Assembly (NCBI RefSeq): GCF_002368195.1
Contig: NZ_AP018178.1
Span: forward strand, 7,142,645-7,206,644
DNA: 64,000 bases
Source of the DNA: Calothrix sp. NIES-2100
Lineage (GTDB): Bacteria; Cyanobacteriota; Cyanobacteriia; Cyanobacteriales; Nostocaceae
Direction of reading: 5' to 3'
Below, one piece after another: positions 28,158-37,448 of this stretch. The notes beneath the pieces are model-generated. The model made no database searches. It was not told the DNA's origin and saw nothing but the letters and a program-made list of their open reading frames with translations. Within the stretch, counting starts at the first letter, position 1; each line of letters starts with the position of its first letter. The translations under genes and the position numbers were made by a program.

Positions 28158-29330
28158 ATGAAAATCGCTGTCATAGGTGCAAAAGGTCTCCCTCCAAAAC
28201 AAGGCGGTATTGAACATTACTGTGCGGAAGTGTATCCACGCATAGTTGCGAAAGGTCATTCTGTTGATTTATATGCTCGCTCATCAACAACTGACTCATC
28301 TCCCTTCTCGGAATATGACTTTGAAGGTGTGCGCGTCGTTTCTTTACCAGGCCCAAGAACGAAAGGATTAGATGCTTTCTTTAGTTCAATGTTGGGAGCA
28401 ATGATGTCTGTGGGCAATCGCTACGACATTGTGCATTTTCATGCATTGGGCCCAGCTTTATTTACTTGGATGCCAAAGCTTTCTTTATCGACAAAAGTTG
28501 TAGTTACCTGTCAGGGCTTAGACTGGCAACGTAATAAATGGGGCAAGTTGTCTAGTAATTTAATTCTGCAAGGAGAGAAAGCTGCTGTCCGCTTTGCTGA
28601 TGGGCTGATTGTGGTTTCAGAAGAATTACGTTCTTACTTCCGTCAAACCTACGGTAAGCAATCTGTATATATTCCCAATGCCGCAGCAACTTACGGTGCT
28701 TCCGATCCTACCTTTGCTTATGGGCAATCTTTAGGCTTAACCTCAGGGCGCTACGTTTTATTTCTTGGCAGACTGGTTCCAGAAAAATGCCCTGATTTAC
28801 TGATTGAAGCCTTCAAAAAACTGAAGCCAGCAGGCTGGAAACTTGTATTAGCTGGGGGAGTCAGCGATACCAAAGACTTTACTTCCCAAATGTTGCAGCA
28901 AGTAGCTAATGACCCCGATATCATTTTTGCTGGTGAGTTACGGGGTGCGCGTTTGTGGGAAATCGTCCGGGGAGCAGGATTATTTGCCTTACCATCCGAT
29001 TTAGAGGGATTACCTTTAGCAATGCTGGAAGCAATGTCACAAGCTATCCCAGTACTTGCCAGTGATATTCCGCCACATCAACAACTGATAAGTTCCAATA
29101 GAGGGGTGATGTTCCGTGCCGGAAACCTCGACTCTTTGGTGCAACAAATGGATTGGGCAGTTCAGCATCCTCAAGAAATGAAACAAATGGCTGAGAATGC
29201 TCAACGAAATGTGCAAGTGAACTATAGCTGGGAAAAAATTACGGCTGACAATCTGAGTCTCTACGAGAACCTGTTAAATACACCTGGTCAACGAGCAGGT
29301 GAAAAACTCGTGACGACGAAGCTTTCTTAG
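28158..29330 (+). CDS. Glycosyltransferase family 4 protein with DUF1972-like N-terminus
   Basis: The 390-residue GT-B enzyme opens with MKIAVIGAKGLPPKQGGIEHY, typical of the DUF1972-like acceptor half of rhamnosyl/galactosyl-type GT4 enzymes. The donor half contains VLFLGRLVPEKCPDLLIEAF (about 197) and the E-x7-E stretch EGLPLAMLEAMSQAIPVLAS (about 284). It likely adds a sugar to an undecaprenyl-linked intermediate at the inner face of the membrane. It is the first gene of a same-strand cluster reaching to the flippase. The next gene follows after 29 bp. Confidence 0.9.
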   Translation: MKIAVIGAKGLPPKQGGIEHYCAEVYPRIVAKGHSVDLYARSSTTDSSPFSEYDFEGVRVVSLPGPRTKGLDAFFSSMLGAMMSVGNRYDIVHFHALGPALFTWMPKLSLSTKVVVTCQGLDWQRNKWGKLSSNLILQGEKAAVRFADGLIVVSEELRSYFRQTYGKQSVYIPNAAATYGASDPTFAYGQSLGLTSGRYVLFLGRLVPEKCPDLLIEAFKKLKPAGWKLVLAGGVSDTKDFTSQMLQQVANDPDIIFAGELRGARLWEIVRGAGLFALPSDLEGLPLAMLEAMSQAIPVLASDIPPHQQLISSNRGVMFRAGNLDSLVQQMDWAVQHPQEMKQMAENAQRNVQVNYSWEKITADNLSLYENLLNTPGQRAGEKLVTTKLS

Positions 29331-29359
29331 ATAACCCACTATAGTGAAGGAATTCAATC

Positions 29360-30586
29360 ATGCGTCAGCCAACTCTCACGATTTTTTATCAATTTAATCC
29401 CTGGAGTCCCACTATTGGTGGTATTCAGACATGTATCCGCTATATTCTCAAGTATGCGCCTAAAGATATCCACATCCGCCTAGTTGGAACTGGTAATGGC
29501 GATCCGAAAATGCCCATTGGGCAATGGCATGAAGCTGAATTATTTGGCAGAAACTTTTCGTTTATGCCCTTGATTGAGCTGAAGAATGACAACTTTCGTG
29601 GTTTGGTGCCCACGACTGTTAAATATACAATGGCACTTCTAGGGCATGATTTTTCCTCGGACTTTTTGCAATTTCATCGTATAGAAGCATCTCTAGGTAG
29701 CTCCGGCTGGTCTGGTAAGAGGATCTTCTATATTCACAATGACATCGATCAAGAAATGAGAGGAACAAACCAGGGAGGGGGTATTCTCTGGCGGCATATT
29801 CCTTGGGCTTATTTTGCACTAGAACGCCGATTAGTCAGGCAGTTCGATCGCATCTTTTCCTGCAATACCAAAGCCGCAAACCAATATAAGGAGCGTTATC
29901 CGCAGATCGCAGACAACGTATCTTATTTGGTGAATACAGTAGACAGCGATGTTTTTTATTCTGTATCTCCCGAAGAAAAAGAAGAAGGAAGAATCAAGCT
30001 CGCACAAGAGTTAGGACTGTCAACCGACACTCGTTTTATTCTGTTTGCTGGTCGTCTACATCCGCAAAAGCAACCCCTACTATTGGTGCGCTCATTTGCA
30101 GAACTCAATCAGCCAAATACTCACTTACTAATTGTGGGACAGGGTGAATTAGAAGAAGAAGTCCGTGCGGAAATTACCCGCTTAGGTTTGACCGATCGCG
30201 TGACGATATTTGGACCGCTACCACAGACAAAGCTGGCAAACTTCTATCGAGTTTCTAGCATGTTTGTGTTAACCAGTGCTTACGAAGGTTTATGTCGAGG
30301 CAGTATTGAAGCACTTGCTTGTGGAACCCCTGTAGTTACAACTCGTGCCGGAGAAACACCAAACTTCTTGAGCGCTGATAGTGGCATTGTTGTTGACGAA
30401 CAAACTCCAGAAGCGATCGCCTCTGCATGGAAACAGGTGTTAATAAATCCTCACAATTATCCTTCTGAAGCTTGTGTTCGAGTTGTCAAACCATATGATG
30501 CCCGTTACGTCGTCAATGGTATTTATACTGAGTTACTCGAAAACTGGAGAGATGGACAAGGTCAATTGTTAAAGGCTTACGCGTAA
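29360..30586 (+). CDS. Glycosyltransferase family 4 protein
   Basis: The 408-residue protein has a GT4 donor domain with FILFAGRLHPQKQPLLLVRSF (about 223), LLIVGQGELEEEV and the E-x7-E stretch YEGLCRGSIEALACGTPVVTT (about 308). The N-terminal half begins TIFYQFNPWSPTIGGIQTC with the glycine-rich acceptor loop. It follows the previous glycosyltransferase by 29 bp with a good Shine-Dalgarno (AAGGA), indicating one operon. Sugar specificity cannot be read from sequence. Confidence 0.9.
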   Translation: MRQPTLTIFYQFNPWSPTIGGIQTCIRYILKYAPKDIHIRLVGTGNGDPKMPIGQWHEAELFGRNFSFMPLIELKNDNFRGLVPTTVKYTMALLGHDFSSDFLQFHRIEASLGSSGWSGKRIFYIHNDIDQEMRGTNQGGGILWRHIPWAYFALERRLVRQFDRIFSCNTKAANQYKERYPQIADNVSYLVNTVDSDVFYSVSPEEKEEGRIKLAQELGLSTDTRFILFAGRLHPQKQPLLLVRSFAELNQPNTHLLIVGQGELEEEVRAEITRLGLTDRVTIFGPLPQTKLANFYRVSSMFVLTSAYEGLCRGSIEALACGTPVVTTRAGETPNFLSADSGIVVDEQTPEAIASAWKQVLINPHNYPSEACVRVVKPYDARYVVNGIYTELLENWRDGQGQLLKAYA

Positions 30587-30742
30587 ATCTACAGGTTTCA
30601 TCAGCCTTTTTGACATCTTAGTACGCAATCCGGGTTCAATAATTCATCTAGGCTGATATCTCCATAATATGCGACATCAGGGTGCAACTTACGAGTCAAG
30701 AGTTTACAAGGTTGTTTTCCCTGTAAGAGAAGTGAAGACATC

Positions 30743-31441
30743 GTGATCATACCTAACAAACCCTTAGTTACTATCTTGCCTCCAAAATCAATGCAGATTC
30801 ATTTTCCAGATCTTCCTCATTTTCAACAACGAGTACATCCTTCCGCTACCTCTCAACTTAAGCGATTGATCGATATTATGGGTGCTGTAATTGGATTAGT
30901 GATGACAGCACTACTCTCAATACCAATAGCGATCGCCATTAAACTCGATAATCCAGGCCCTGTGTTTTACAGCCAGATTCGCTGTGGTTTAAATGGTAAC
31001 ACCTTCCGCATTTGGAAGTTCCGAACCATGCGAGTTAATGCCGAACAAATGAAGCATTTAGTGCAAAATCAGGCTAAAGGTAACATTTTTAAGAATCACC
31101 AAGATCCCCGAATTACCCGTGTTGGTTCTTTTCTCAGGCGTACTAGCTTAGACGAACTACCACAATTCTGGAATGTGTTGCAGGGTGATATGAGCTTGGT
31201 TGGTACTCGTCCACCGACACTTGATGAAGTAGAGAATTATGAGCCTCACCACTTCCGGCGCTTACTGGTTAAGCCTGGAATCACAGGTGAATGGCAGGTC
31301 AATGGACGTTCTAAAATAGAAGATTTTGAAGATATAGTCAAGTTGGATTTGACTTATCAGTCAAAATGGTCTGTTGTCTACGACCTCAAGTTGATTCTGA
31401 AAACGCTGCAAGTAGTATTCAATCGTGATGGAGCTTACTAA
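30743..31441 (+). CDS. Undecaprenyl-phosphate sugar phosphotransferase (bacterial sugar transferase)
   Basis: The 232-residue protein is a short monotopic-type sugar transferase. It has LKRLIDIMGAVIGLVM with one membrane helix (about 46-66), then GPVFYSQIRCGLNGNTFRIWKFRTM, the DPRITRVGSFLRRTSLDELPQ block with its Asp-Glu pair, LVGTRPP, and GITGEWQVNGRS near the end. These motifs define the family that moves a sugar-1-phosphate from a nucleotide sugar to undecaprenyl phosphate, starting repeat-unit synthesis. The annotated start is GTG; an in-frame ATG at 30791 would still keep the whole catalytic region. It fits as the initiating enzyme for the flanking GT4, Wzc, Wzy and Wzx genes. Confidence 0.92.
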   Translation: MIIPNKPLVTILPPKSMQIHFPDLPHFQQRVHPSATSQLKRLIDIMGAVIGLVMTALLSIPIAIAIKLDNPGPVFYSQIRCGLNGNTFRIWKFRTMRVNAEQMKHLVQNQAKGNIFKNHQDPRITRVGSFLRRTSLDELPQFWNVLQGDMSLVGTRPPTLDEVENYEPHHFRRLLVKPGITGEWQVNGRSKIEDFEDIVKLDLTYQSKWSVVYDLKLILKTLQVVFNRDGAY

Positions 31442-31960
31442 GCATTTCGAGTTGGATTTTTAGTTACTGCTCTTTCATCGCTAAAAAGCCTTTGAGCAAC
31501 TAAACCAGATTCTTCATCTCCAAATAAATATGCTCAAAGTGCAGATCTAGTTCATCAGCAACAGCATTATTTAAATCAACAATATGTCTTTACAGGATTT
31601 TGTTAAAAAAATCAACACAAATGTTATACACTTTTCTTAAGTGGGATAATTACTAAACCTAAGTTAGTCTTCAGTAGCAAGTTTGGCAAAATATCAGGTT
31701 GCTCAGCTTAAAATAATCTAGAAGCATGGCTTAGAGGTTCATCAGTGTGAAATCTATCAATAATATTGTTTGTAGCTCTTGCCAGAAATGAGTGTTAACT
31801 AATCTGATTGTGCCTCATCTTCAGAGTTTACTGAAGATTAATTAGGACTAATTGCCAAAACCTTTGTTAGACATGAAGTCTATTTCAAATAAGTGGTAGT
31901 TAATTGTCATATATCTGTATATTAGAATAGGTCATCTAGTAAGTTTGTGAATATAAAAAA
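31442..31960. other. Intergenic region before the Wzc-like gene
   Basis: AT-rich spacer of about 520 bp with no supported gene. It may hold a secondary promoter for the Wzc-Wzy-Wzx part of the cluster. No clear motif is assigned. Confidence 0.35.
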
Positions 31961-34162
31961 TTGGCAGGTACATTAATGGGTAAAGCTGTTCTTCCGTTAT
32001 CTTATATAACCGCCCTGAAGCGACATGTTTGGCTCGCTTCATCAACGTTTGTATCTGTATTAATAGGTGTGACAGCAATTAGTTTGGCTATTTCACCTAA
32101 GTTGTATGAAACATCAGCCAGACTGATGGTTGGTCAGAAAGAAGTAGGGATTTCAGCGTTAGGTCAAGAACTCACAAATATTAATAACCAAACACCAAGT
32201 AAAGCGGCTGACCCAGTAGCAACGCAGGCAGAACTGATTAAATCCCAACAAATTCTTCGTGGTGCTTTGAAAAGAGCTTTGAGTGAGGGCAAGATACCAA
32301 TTGAAAAGCTACCCCCGTTGGAAGAACTGAAGATGGGAATTAAGGTAGAAATTGTACCTGCAACTAGTATTTTAGAGATCAGTTATACAAATACCGATCC
32401 GAAGGTTGCTACGGTTCTGCTGAACCAGATTGCTCAATTGGTAATTGCAGAAAACACAAAATTAATTCGCTCAGAAGCTACCAGTTTACGCAACTTTTTA
32501 GAAGAGCAAATTCCCGAACAACAGAAAAAACTGCAAACAGCAGAACAAGCTGAAAGAAAATATCGAGAAGCATATAGTTTTGTTGCGTCCGATGTTCAAA
32601 CTAACGGTTTAATTGAAAGCTTATCATCTCTGGAAAATGAAGCAAGGCAACTGCGCGCTCAATTGCAAGAAGCCAAGAAAAAAGAGATATCATTGCAACA
32701 AGTAATAGGAGCGAATACTCCGACAGGGGCATACATTTTTAATCGCATCGGACAGGATGAACAGATCAAAGAGTTAAACAAACAAATTACCAACGTAGAA
32801 GTAGCAATTACCGATGCGCGTTCCCGCTGGACAGATCAACATCCGCAAGTTGTATCACTGGTACAAAAGCGAGACGAACTACGTGCCCTTTATAATCAAC
32901 AACTATCACAAATAATTCCGGAAAATCAAACTGTAAATCCTAAAGAAATCGCTTCTAACCAGTTAAGCCAAGACATTATATCGCGCTATATCGTTGTGGA
33001 AAGTGAACGCAAAGGCTTAGAAGACAAACTCAGGGTAGTGCAGAGTGATGTAGAAAGTTTGCGATCGCGTGTTGCTAAAATCCCCGTTTCCCAACAGTCC
33101 CTAGTAGCGCTAGCTCGTGAGCGAGAAAAAGCGGAAAAAGCCCTCAAAACACTGGATGACAAACTAGAAGAAGCACGCATTGCAGAAGGGCAAATTCTCA
33201 GCAACATCCGGATTGTCGGTGAAGCAGAAATCCCTACAGACCCAGTTTCGCCTCGACCTTTGGTGATTGTTGTACTTAGCACAGTTGTCGCTATCATTGC
33301 AGCTGGACTTTTAGTGTTACTTCTAGAATTGATGCAATCCAGGTTGCGTGATGCGGCTGAGGTGGAAGCTTGGCTAGATACACCTGTACTCGGAGTTCTA
33401 CCGAAATTTAATCCTAAAACCTTTAGTTTAGCGACTCTAGACTCTTTGTTAGATAATTCTGAGTATGTAGAGCCATACCGCATGTTGCTCAAAACCTTAG
33501 AATCTCTGGGTAAAGAGCAATCAAAAGTCATAATTGTCAGCAGCGTTGGTTTTGGCGAAGGAAAATCTTCAGTAGTTCTCCACTTAGCTGCTGTGGCAGG
33601 GATTTTGTCAAGACGTACATTAATCGTCAGTGCAGACCTTCAGCATCCTATATATCATAACCTGTTGGATGTGCCTGCTTACCCAGGATTAACAGAGGTC
33701 GTGACTGATAATTTACCTTTGTTGGATCTAGTTCAACCTACGTCAATTCCCAATTTATCAGTGCTGCCCTCGGGTAGAATTCCCAATCGCCCATCAACAA
33801 TCATTGAGAAATTGTCGATGGATAAACTCTTAAAAGAAGCTGCACAACATTATGACTATGTAATTGTTGATGCTTCACCTATCAGTAGTAATGCAGATGC
33901 TGCCACCTTAAGTCAATCAGCAGATGGTGTGGTTTTAGTTGTTAAGCCCAACTCCACCTCCAAAAATGCTGCGCTTCAAGCTATCTCAGATTTACAAAAA
34001 AGTGGTGCAACTCTTTTGGGTGTAGTCATCAATGAAACTGTACTCCCAATAGAAAAAGAGCTGGCTGTACTCACACCCATTGACGAACATCAGCAGTTAC
34101 CACCAGCTAGAAGTGTGTTTTCAGGGCCCATAGTCAAGGATACTAGCAACAGTATTCACTAA
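31961..34162 (+). CDS. Polysaccharide chain-length/copolymerase protein with BY-kinase-like domain (Wzc-like)
   Basis: The 733-residue protein has a Wzz-type N-terminus with a membrane helix at about 20-40. A long coiled-coil periplasmic region follows, with a proline-rich second helix (PVSPRPLVIVVLSTVVAIIAAGLLV, about 425-450). The cytoplasmic ATPase domain has Walker A GFGEGKSS (about 528), Walker-A'-like SADLQHP and Walker-B-like YVIVDASPI. The usual A' arginine after DL is Gln, and the C-terminal tail has no Tyr cluster, so classical autophosphorylation is doubtful. The TTG at 31961 has no Shine-Dalgarno, while ATG at 31976 follows AGGT well, so I favour the ATG. The role is control of polymer length and export together with the Wzy- and Wzx-like neighbours. 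Confidence 0.9.
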   Translation: MAGTLMGKAVLPLSYITALKRHVWLASSTFVSVLIGVTAISLAISPKLYETSARLMVGQKEVGISALGQELTNINNQTPSKAADPVATQAELIKSQQILRGALKRALSEGKIPIEKLPPLEELKMGIKVEIVPATSILEISYTNTDPKVATVLLNQIAQLVIAENTKLIRSEATSLRNFLEEQIPEQQKKLQTAEQAERKYREAYSFVASDVQTNGLIESLSSLENEARQLRAQLQEAKKKEISLQQVIGANTPTGAYIFNRIGQDEQIKELNKQITNVEVAITDARSRWTDQHPQVVSLVQKRDELRALYNQQLSQIIPENQTVNPKEIASNQLSQDIISRYIVVESERKGLEDKLRVVQSDVESLRSRVAKIPVSQQSLVALAREREKAEKALKTLDDKLEEARIAEGQILSNIRIVGEAEIPTDPVSPRPLVIVVLSTVVAIIAAGLLVLLLELMQSRLRDAAEVEAWLDTPVLGVLPKFNPKTFSLATLDSLLDNSEYVEPYRMLLKTLESLGKEQSKVIIVSSVGFGEGKSSVVLHLAAVAGILSRRTLIVSADLQHPIYHNLLDVPAYPGLTEVVTDNLPLLDLVQPTSIPNLSVLPSGRIPNRPSTIIEKLSMDKLLKEAAQHYDYVIVDASPISSNADAATLSQSADGVVLVVKPNSTSKNAALQAISDLQKSGATLLGVVINETVLPIEKELAVLTPIDEHQQLPPARSVFSGPIVKDTSNSIH

Positions 34163-34259
34163 TTGTTTCTGGATTGCCAATTTTGTAACTTTTATAACTA
34201 TTTATTCATCACAGGTGCATTTCCCTTTTCTCAAAAGAAAAACATAAAACTGACAGACG

Positions 34260-35798
34260 ATGGCAATAGATCAAGGCAAGAATCTGATTTCTTTTCCTAC
34301 AGTTTTGATGAGTGTTGTAGGAATTTTGTTGAGCATTATCTTTGGTGTAGTAGCGAATCTTCAACCTTTATACATAGCTTTATTAGTTGTATTGATTGTT
34401 GCCATTTCTGTTACCATCAACTTCTTTAAAAATTTTGAGCAAACCCTTTTGGGTTTATTAATTCTGCGCAGTGCTTTGGATGCATTCTCTGACCAACAAG
34501 TACCTGCTGTATTTGGTCTAGGTTTGGATATCTTGGCATTGCTTTATGTTGGCAATTGCTTAGTAGCTAGAAAAAAGATACATATCGATGGATTTTGGTG
34601 GTTTCTCGCCGGATGGATTGCTTTGCAAGCAGTATGGGTGATTTTACAGAAACTAGGAGGGTTAGGTCTTGGCCCCTCATATTTCTTAGGGGGATTGCGG
34701 GAATGGCTGCGAATTTTCTCCGGATTAATGGTTTACCTGCTAGTTATGCAACTGAAGGATCGATTGCCACCAGAAAAGGTAGTTTCTAGCTTATTCTTGA
34801 GCTTAATCGCTCCATTGACGGCAGCCACCTTACAAATTACTGTTCCCCCATCCAAGTTGCCTTCTTTTTTGGTGTTTCAGAGTGGATATGCCATTGAAGC
34901 AGGATCGCGAATGAATGGAACTCTCGGACATCCCAATGCATTTGCTACATTCACCTTGTTTTTTCTAGGTCTTGCACTTTGGAAAATGGGACAGGTAAAG
35001 CAACGCCTACCCTGGATGATCCTGGTAACGGCTCTGGCTTTTTTCTTAGTTAGTAGTAAATCATTGACTGGGTTAACGATGCTAGTTGCTTTCATCCCAG
35101 CATTCTTGGCACCAAAGCTGAATATAGGTAATGTAATTGGTGGTATTGTCCTATTTTGTATAGTTTTTTACTTATTTGCTGGCTCAGAAATGGGACAAGA
35201 GCGCCTGCAATCCTTGTATGGAACACCACTCTTAAATCCGCATATTGATACATCTAGAGCAATTTTGCTACAATGGACTGATGGTAATAGTTTTAATTGG
35301 CGTGTTGCTCAGTGGACATTTTTAGTCAACCGATGGCGAGATGAACCACTTTTAGGATATGGATTAGACACAGCTCGGTTTTTAACTCCCCTTGCTAGCT
35401 ATTCTCATAATGACTATATTCGATTTTTGGCAGAAGAAGGAATTTTTGGATTCTTTCTATTTTTGATTTTTATTGGTGCGCTATTTTTCCGCCTGTTTCA
35501 ACTAGCTTACTCAGTTAAATCTGGGTCGTCTAAACAAAATCTCTGCTTTGTTATGCTAGCGTTTCTCATCTCCATGCTAGTGGGGATGATAGCAGGAAAC
35601 GTCTGGAGTCACACCACCCTCTTCTTCTACTGGTGGACTTTATTAGCAGTTGCTGGCTGGAATTGGGATAAACCTGTGACTGGGGGAGATGATGCAACTC
35701 CTTCTCCACAAAACGAGTCAATATTCAATACTTCAAAGCAGAAATATTTGAATTCTCAAAATAATTCCTTCCGTCGTCAATTGCCACGAAGAGGTTGA
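34260..35798 (+). CDS. O-antigen ligase/polymerase family membrane protein (Wzy-like)
   Basis: The 512-residue protein has at least ten hydrophobic helices. The Wzy_C/WaaL-like region includes GTLGHPNAFATFTLFFLGLA (about 219) and, in the large external loop, a GYGLDTARFLTPLASYSHNDYIRFLAEEG-type segment with the conserved His-Asn. Such proteins polymerise undecaprenyl-linked repeat units, or ligate them to an acceptor, at the outer face of the plasma membrane. Its place between a Wzc-like gene (98-bp gap) and a flippase (99-bp gap) favours a polymerase role. The Ser/Asn/Gln-rich C-terminal tail has no obvious function. Confidence 0.87.
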   Translation: MAIDQGKNLISFPTVLMSVVGILLSIIFGVVANLQPLYIALLVVLIVAISVTINFFKNFEQTLLGLLILRSALDAFSDQQVPAVFGLGLDILALLYVGNCLVARKKIHIDGFWWFLAGWIALQAVWVILQKLGGLGLGPSYFLGGLREWLRIFSGLMVYLLVMQLKDRLPPEKVVSSLFLSLIAPLTAATLQITVPPSKLPSFLVFQSGYAIEAGSRMNGTLGHPNAFATFTLFFLGLALWKMGQVKQRLPWMILVTALAFFLVSSKSLTGLTMLVAFIPAFLAPKLNIGNVIGGIVLFCIVFYLFAGSEMGQERLQSLYGTPLLNPHIDTSRAILLQWTDGNSFNWRVAQWTFLVNRWRDEPLLGYGLDTARFLTPLASYSHNDYIRFLAEEGIFGFFLFLIFIGALFFRLFQLAYSVKSGSSKQNLCFVMLAFLISMLVGMIAGNVWSHTTLFFYWWTLLAVAGWNWDKPVTGGDDATPSPQNESIFNTSKQKYLNSQNNSFRRQLPRRG

Positions 35799-35896
35799 CG
35801 GAAACTTTAAGAAAAAATATCAAGTTTTGCACCTGAATATTTGTAACCTTTGCCATGATGTTCTTCATGTAAGTAAAACCAAAGTTTTGATAATAA

Positions 35897-37306
35897 ATGT
35901 CCCAATCAAAAGATATTAAAGGAAAAATTATTCGCGGTGGTGTCTCCATGACACTCAGGCAATTACTAGTCGCAGCACTTTCAATGGTGAATGTGCTGGT
36001 AATTGCCCGGATGTTAGGCCCAGGATTATACGGCGTTGTCACTATTGTTTTAAGTATCTTTTATTTTTTAAACCAAGTCTGCCGCTTTGGATTGCAGGTT
36101 TATTTAGTACGCCAGCCAAATCTCACGGAAGAGGAACCCGCACAAATCCAGGCATTTTATAACTTTCTCGGCATAGTTATTTGTGCCATCTTGTTCTGCG
36201 TGGCTCCGCTTATTGGCTGGTGGACAAAAGAGCAAGAGGTGACTTTCGGATTACAAGCAGTCTTACCTGCACTGTGGATGGATATGGTTGCTCGTGTTCC
36301 GACTAGTATGTTGGAGCGAGAACTTAATTTTGATAAGGTGGGGTTGTTAGAGGCAGTTTCTAAGGTTGTCTTATATGTTTCGGCAATTCCTTTAGTATTA
36401 ATCGGTTGGGGTTATTGGGGGCCAATTATTGGCACTGTTTTGGGTTATTTGGTACAGCTGGTAATGGCGTATTATTACTATCCTGTTCCTTTGCGCTGGC
36501 GGTGGCAGTGGAAGGTAGTTAAACCTGCCATAAATTATGGACTTACTTATTCTGGCTCTGATGCGATTTTAAATCTTCGCAGATTAAGGCTGCCTTTACT
36601 GGTAAGTCGTTTAGGCGGTACAGAAATAGTTGGTTACATCAGTATTGCTATGCGGTTGGCAGAACAGTTGGCAATCCTGCGTTTGGTGGTACGTCGGATG
36701 TCAATTAGTGTCATGGCAAAATTGGTAGATAAGCCTGAGCAAACTCGTAATGCTATCAGCAAAGGCATGACATATCAGGCGCTTTTGATTGGCCCTATTT
36801 GTGCTGCCTTTTCTTGTACTTCTGCCTGGTTAATTCCTTTGATGTTCTCTCATAAATGGTTAATCAGTGCCCAAATCTTTCCCTTCATTGCGGTAGGAGT
36901 CCTTGTAGGCGCAGTTTTTGAACTGCATACATCTAGCTTGTATGCTGTAGGGCATAACTACGAAATTGCTCAACGCAATGCTTGGTATGTAGGCGTTCTT
37001 TGGCTGGCAACTATAATTTTACTGCCCTTAATGGGTTTATGGGGATACGGTTTGTCAGAAATTCTGGCTTTACCTACCTTTTACTTGCTTCATACCTCTA
37101 TAGTTAAGTTGTTTGGTTCTCCTAATTATTGGGATTCATTTTGGATCACCTTAGTATCGACAATTTGTATGTTTGCAGGGGTTTTCTTACCACCAATTGC
37201 TGCTGTTGGAGTGCTGGTTGTCAGTTATGGGGCAATCTTTATTTATTGTCCTGGTATCCGCAAGATTCCTTTAGATCTCTGGGCTGCTAGAAAAAAAGCC
37301 GCTTAA
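35897..37306 (+). CDS. Polysaccharide flippase (Wzx-like, MOP superfamily)
   Basis: The 469-residue protein has about twelve predicted membrane segments. It opens with a short cytoplasmic stretch and IIRGGVSMTLRQLLVAALSMVNVLVIARMLGPGLYGVV, the hallmark of Wzx/polysaccharide biosynthesis exporters. It likely flips undecaprenyl-linked oligosaccharides across the plasma membrane for the Wzy-like protein encoded just upstream. It ends the cluster: a strong terminator lies 25 nt after its stop. Confidence 0.9.
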   Translation: MSQSKDIKGKIIRGGVSMTLRQLLVAALSMVNVLVIARMLGPGLYGVVTIVLSIFYFLNQVCRFGLQVYLVRQPNLTEEEPAQIQAFYNFLGIVICAILFCVAPLIGWWTKEQEVTFGLQAVLPALWMDMVARVPTSMLERELNFDKVGLLEAVSKVVLYVSAIPLVLIGWGYWGPIIGTVLGYLVQLVMAYYYYPVPLRWRWQWKVVKPAINYGLTYSGSDAILNLRRLRLPLLVSRLGGTEIVGYISIAMRLAEQLAILRLVVRRMSISVMAKLVDKPEQTRNAISKGMTYQALLIGPICAAFSCTSAWLIPLMFSHKWLISAQIFPFIAVGVLVGAVFELHTSSLYAVGHNYEIAQRNAWYVGVLWLATIILLPLMGLWGYGLSEILALPTFYLLHTSIVKLFGSPNYWDSFWITLVSTICMFAGVFLPPIAAVGVLVVSYGAIFIYCPGIRKIPLDLWAARKKAA

Positions 37307-37330
37307 ACCATAATATTTCGCCAATTTTAA

Positions 37331-37371
37331 GAAAAGCCCGTAGGTTTGCATCCTGCGGGCTTTTCTGATCA
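37331..37371 (+). terminator. Rho-independent terminator of the polysaccharide operon
   Basis: GAAAAGCCCGTAGG and CCTGCGGGCTTTTC form a 14-bp stem with one G-T pair around a TTTGCAT loop. It can act on both strands because A and T runs are part of the stem. Confidence 0.8.
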
Positions 37372-37448
37372 AGATTGATGATTAGCGATCGCTTTTTCTG
37401 ACAACTAGCTACAATTAGGATTTAGAGTGAAAATTACTTGCGCGTACA

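Noticed and set aside
32986..33531. 181-codon minus-strand frame inside the Wzc-like gene
   Set aside because: Ser/Arg-rich antisense of a coiled-coil coding region; the plus-strand gene is clearly real.
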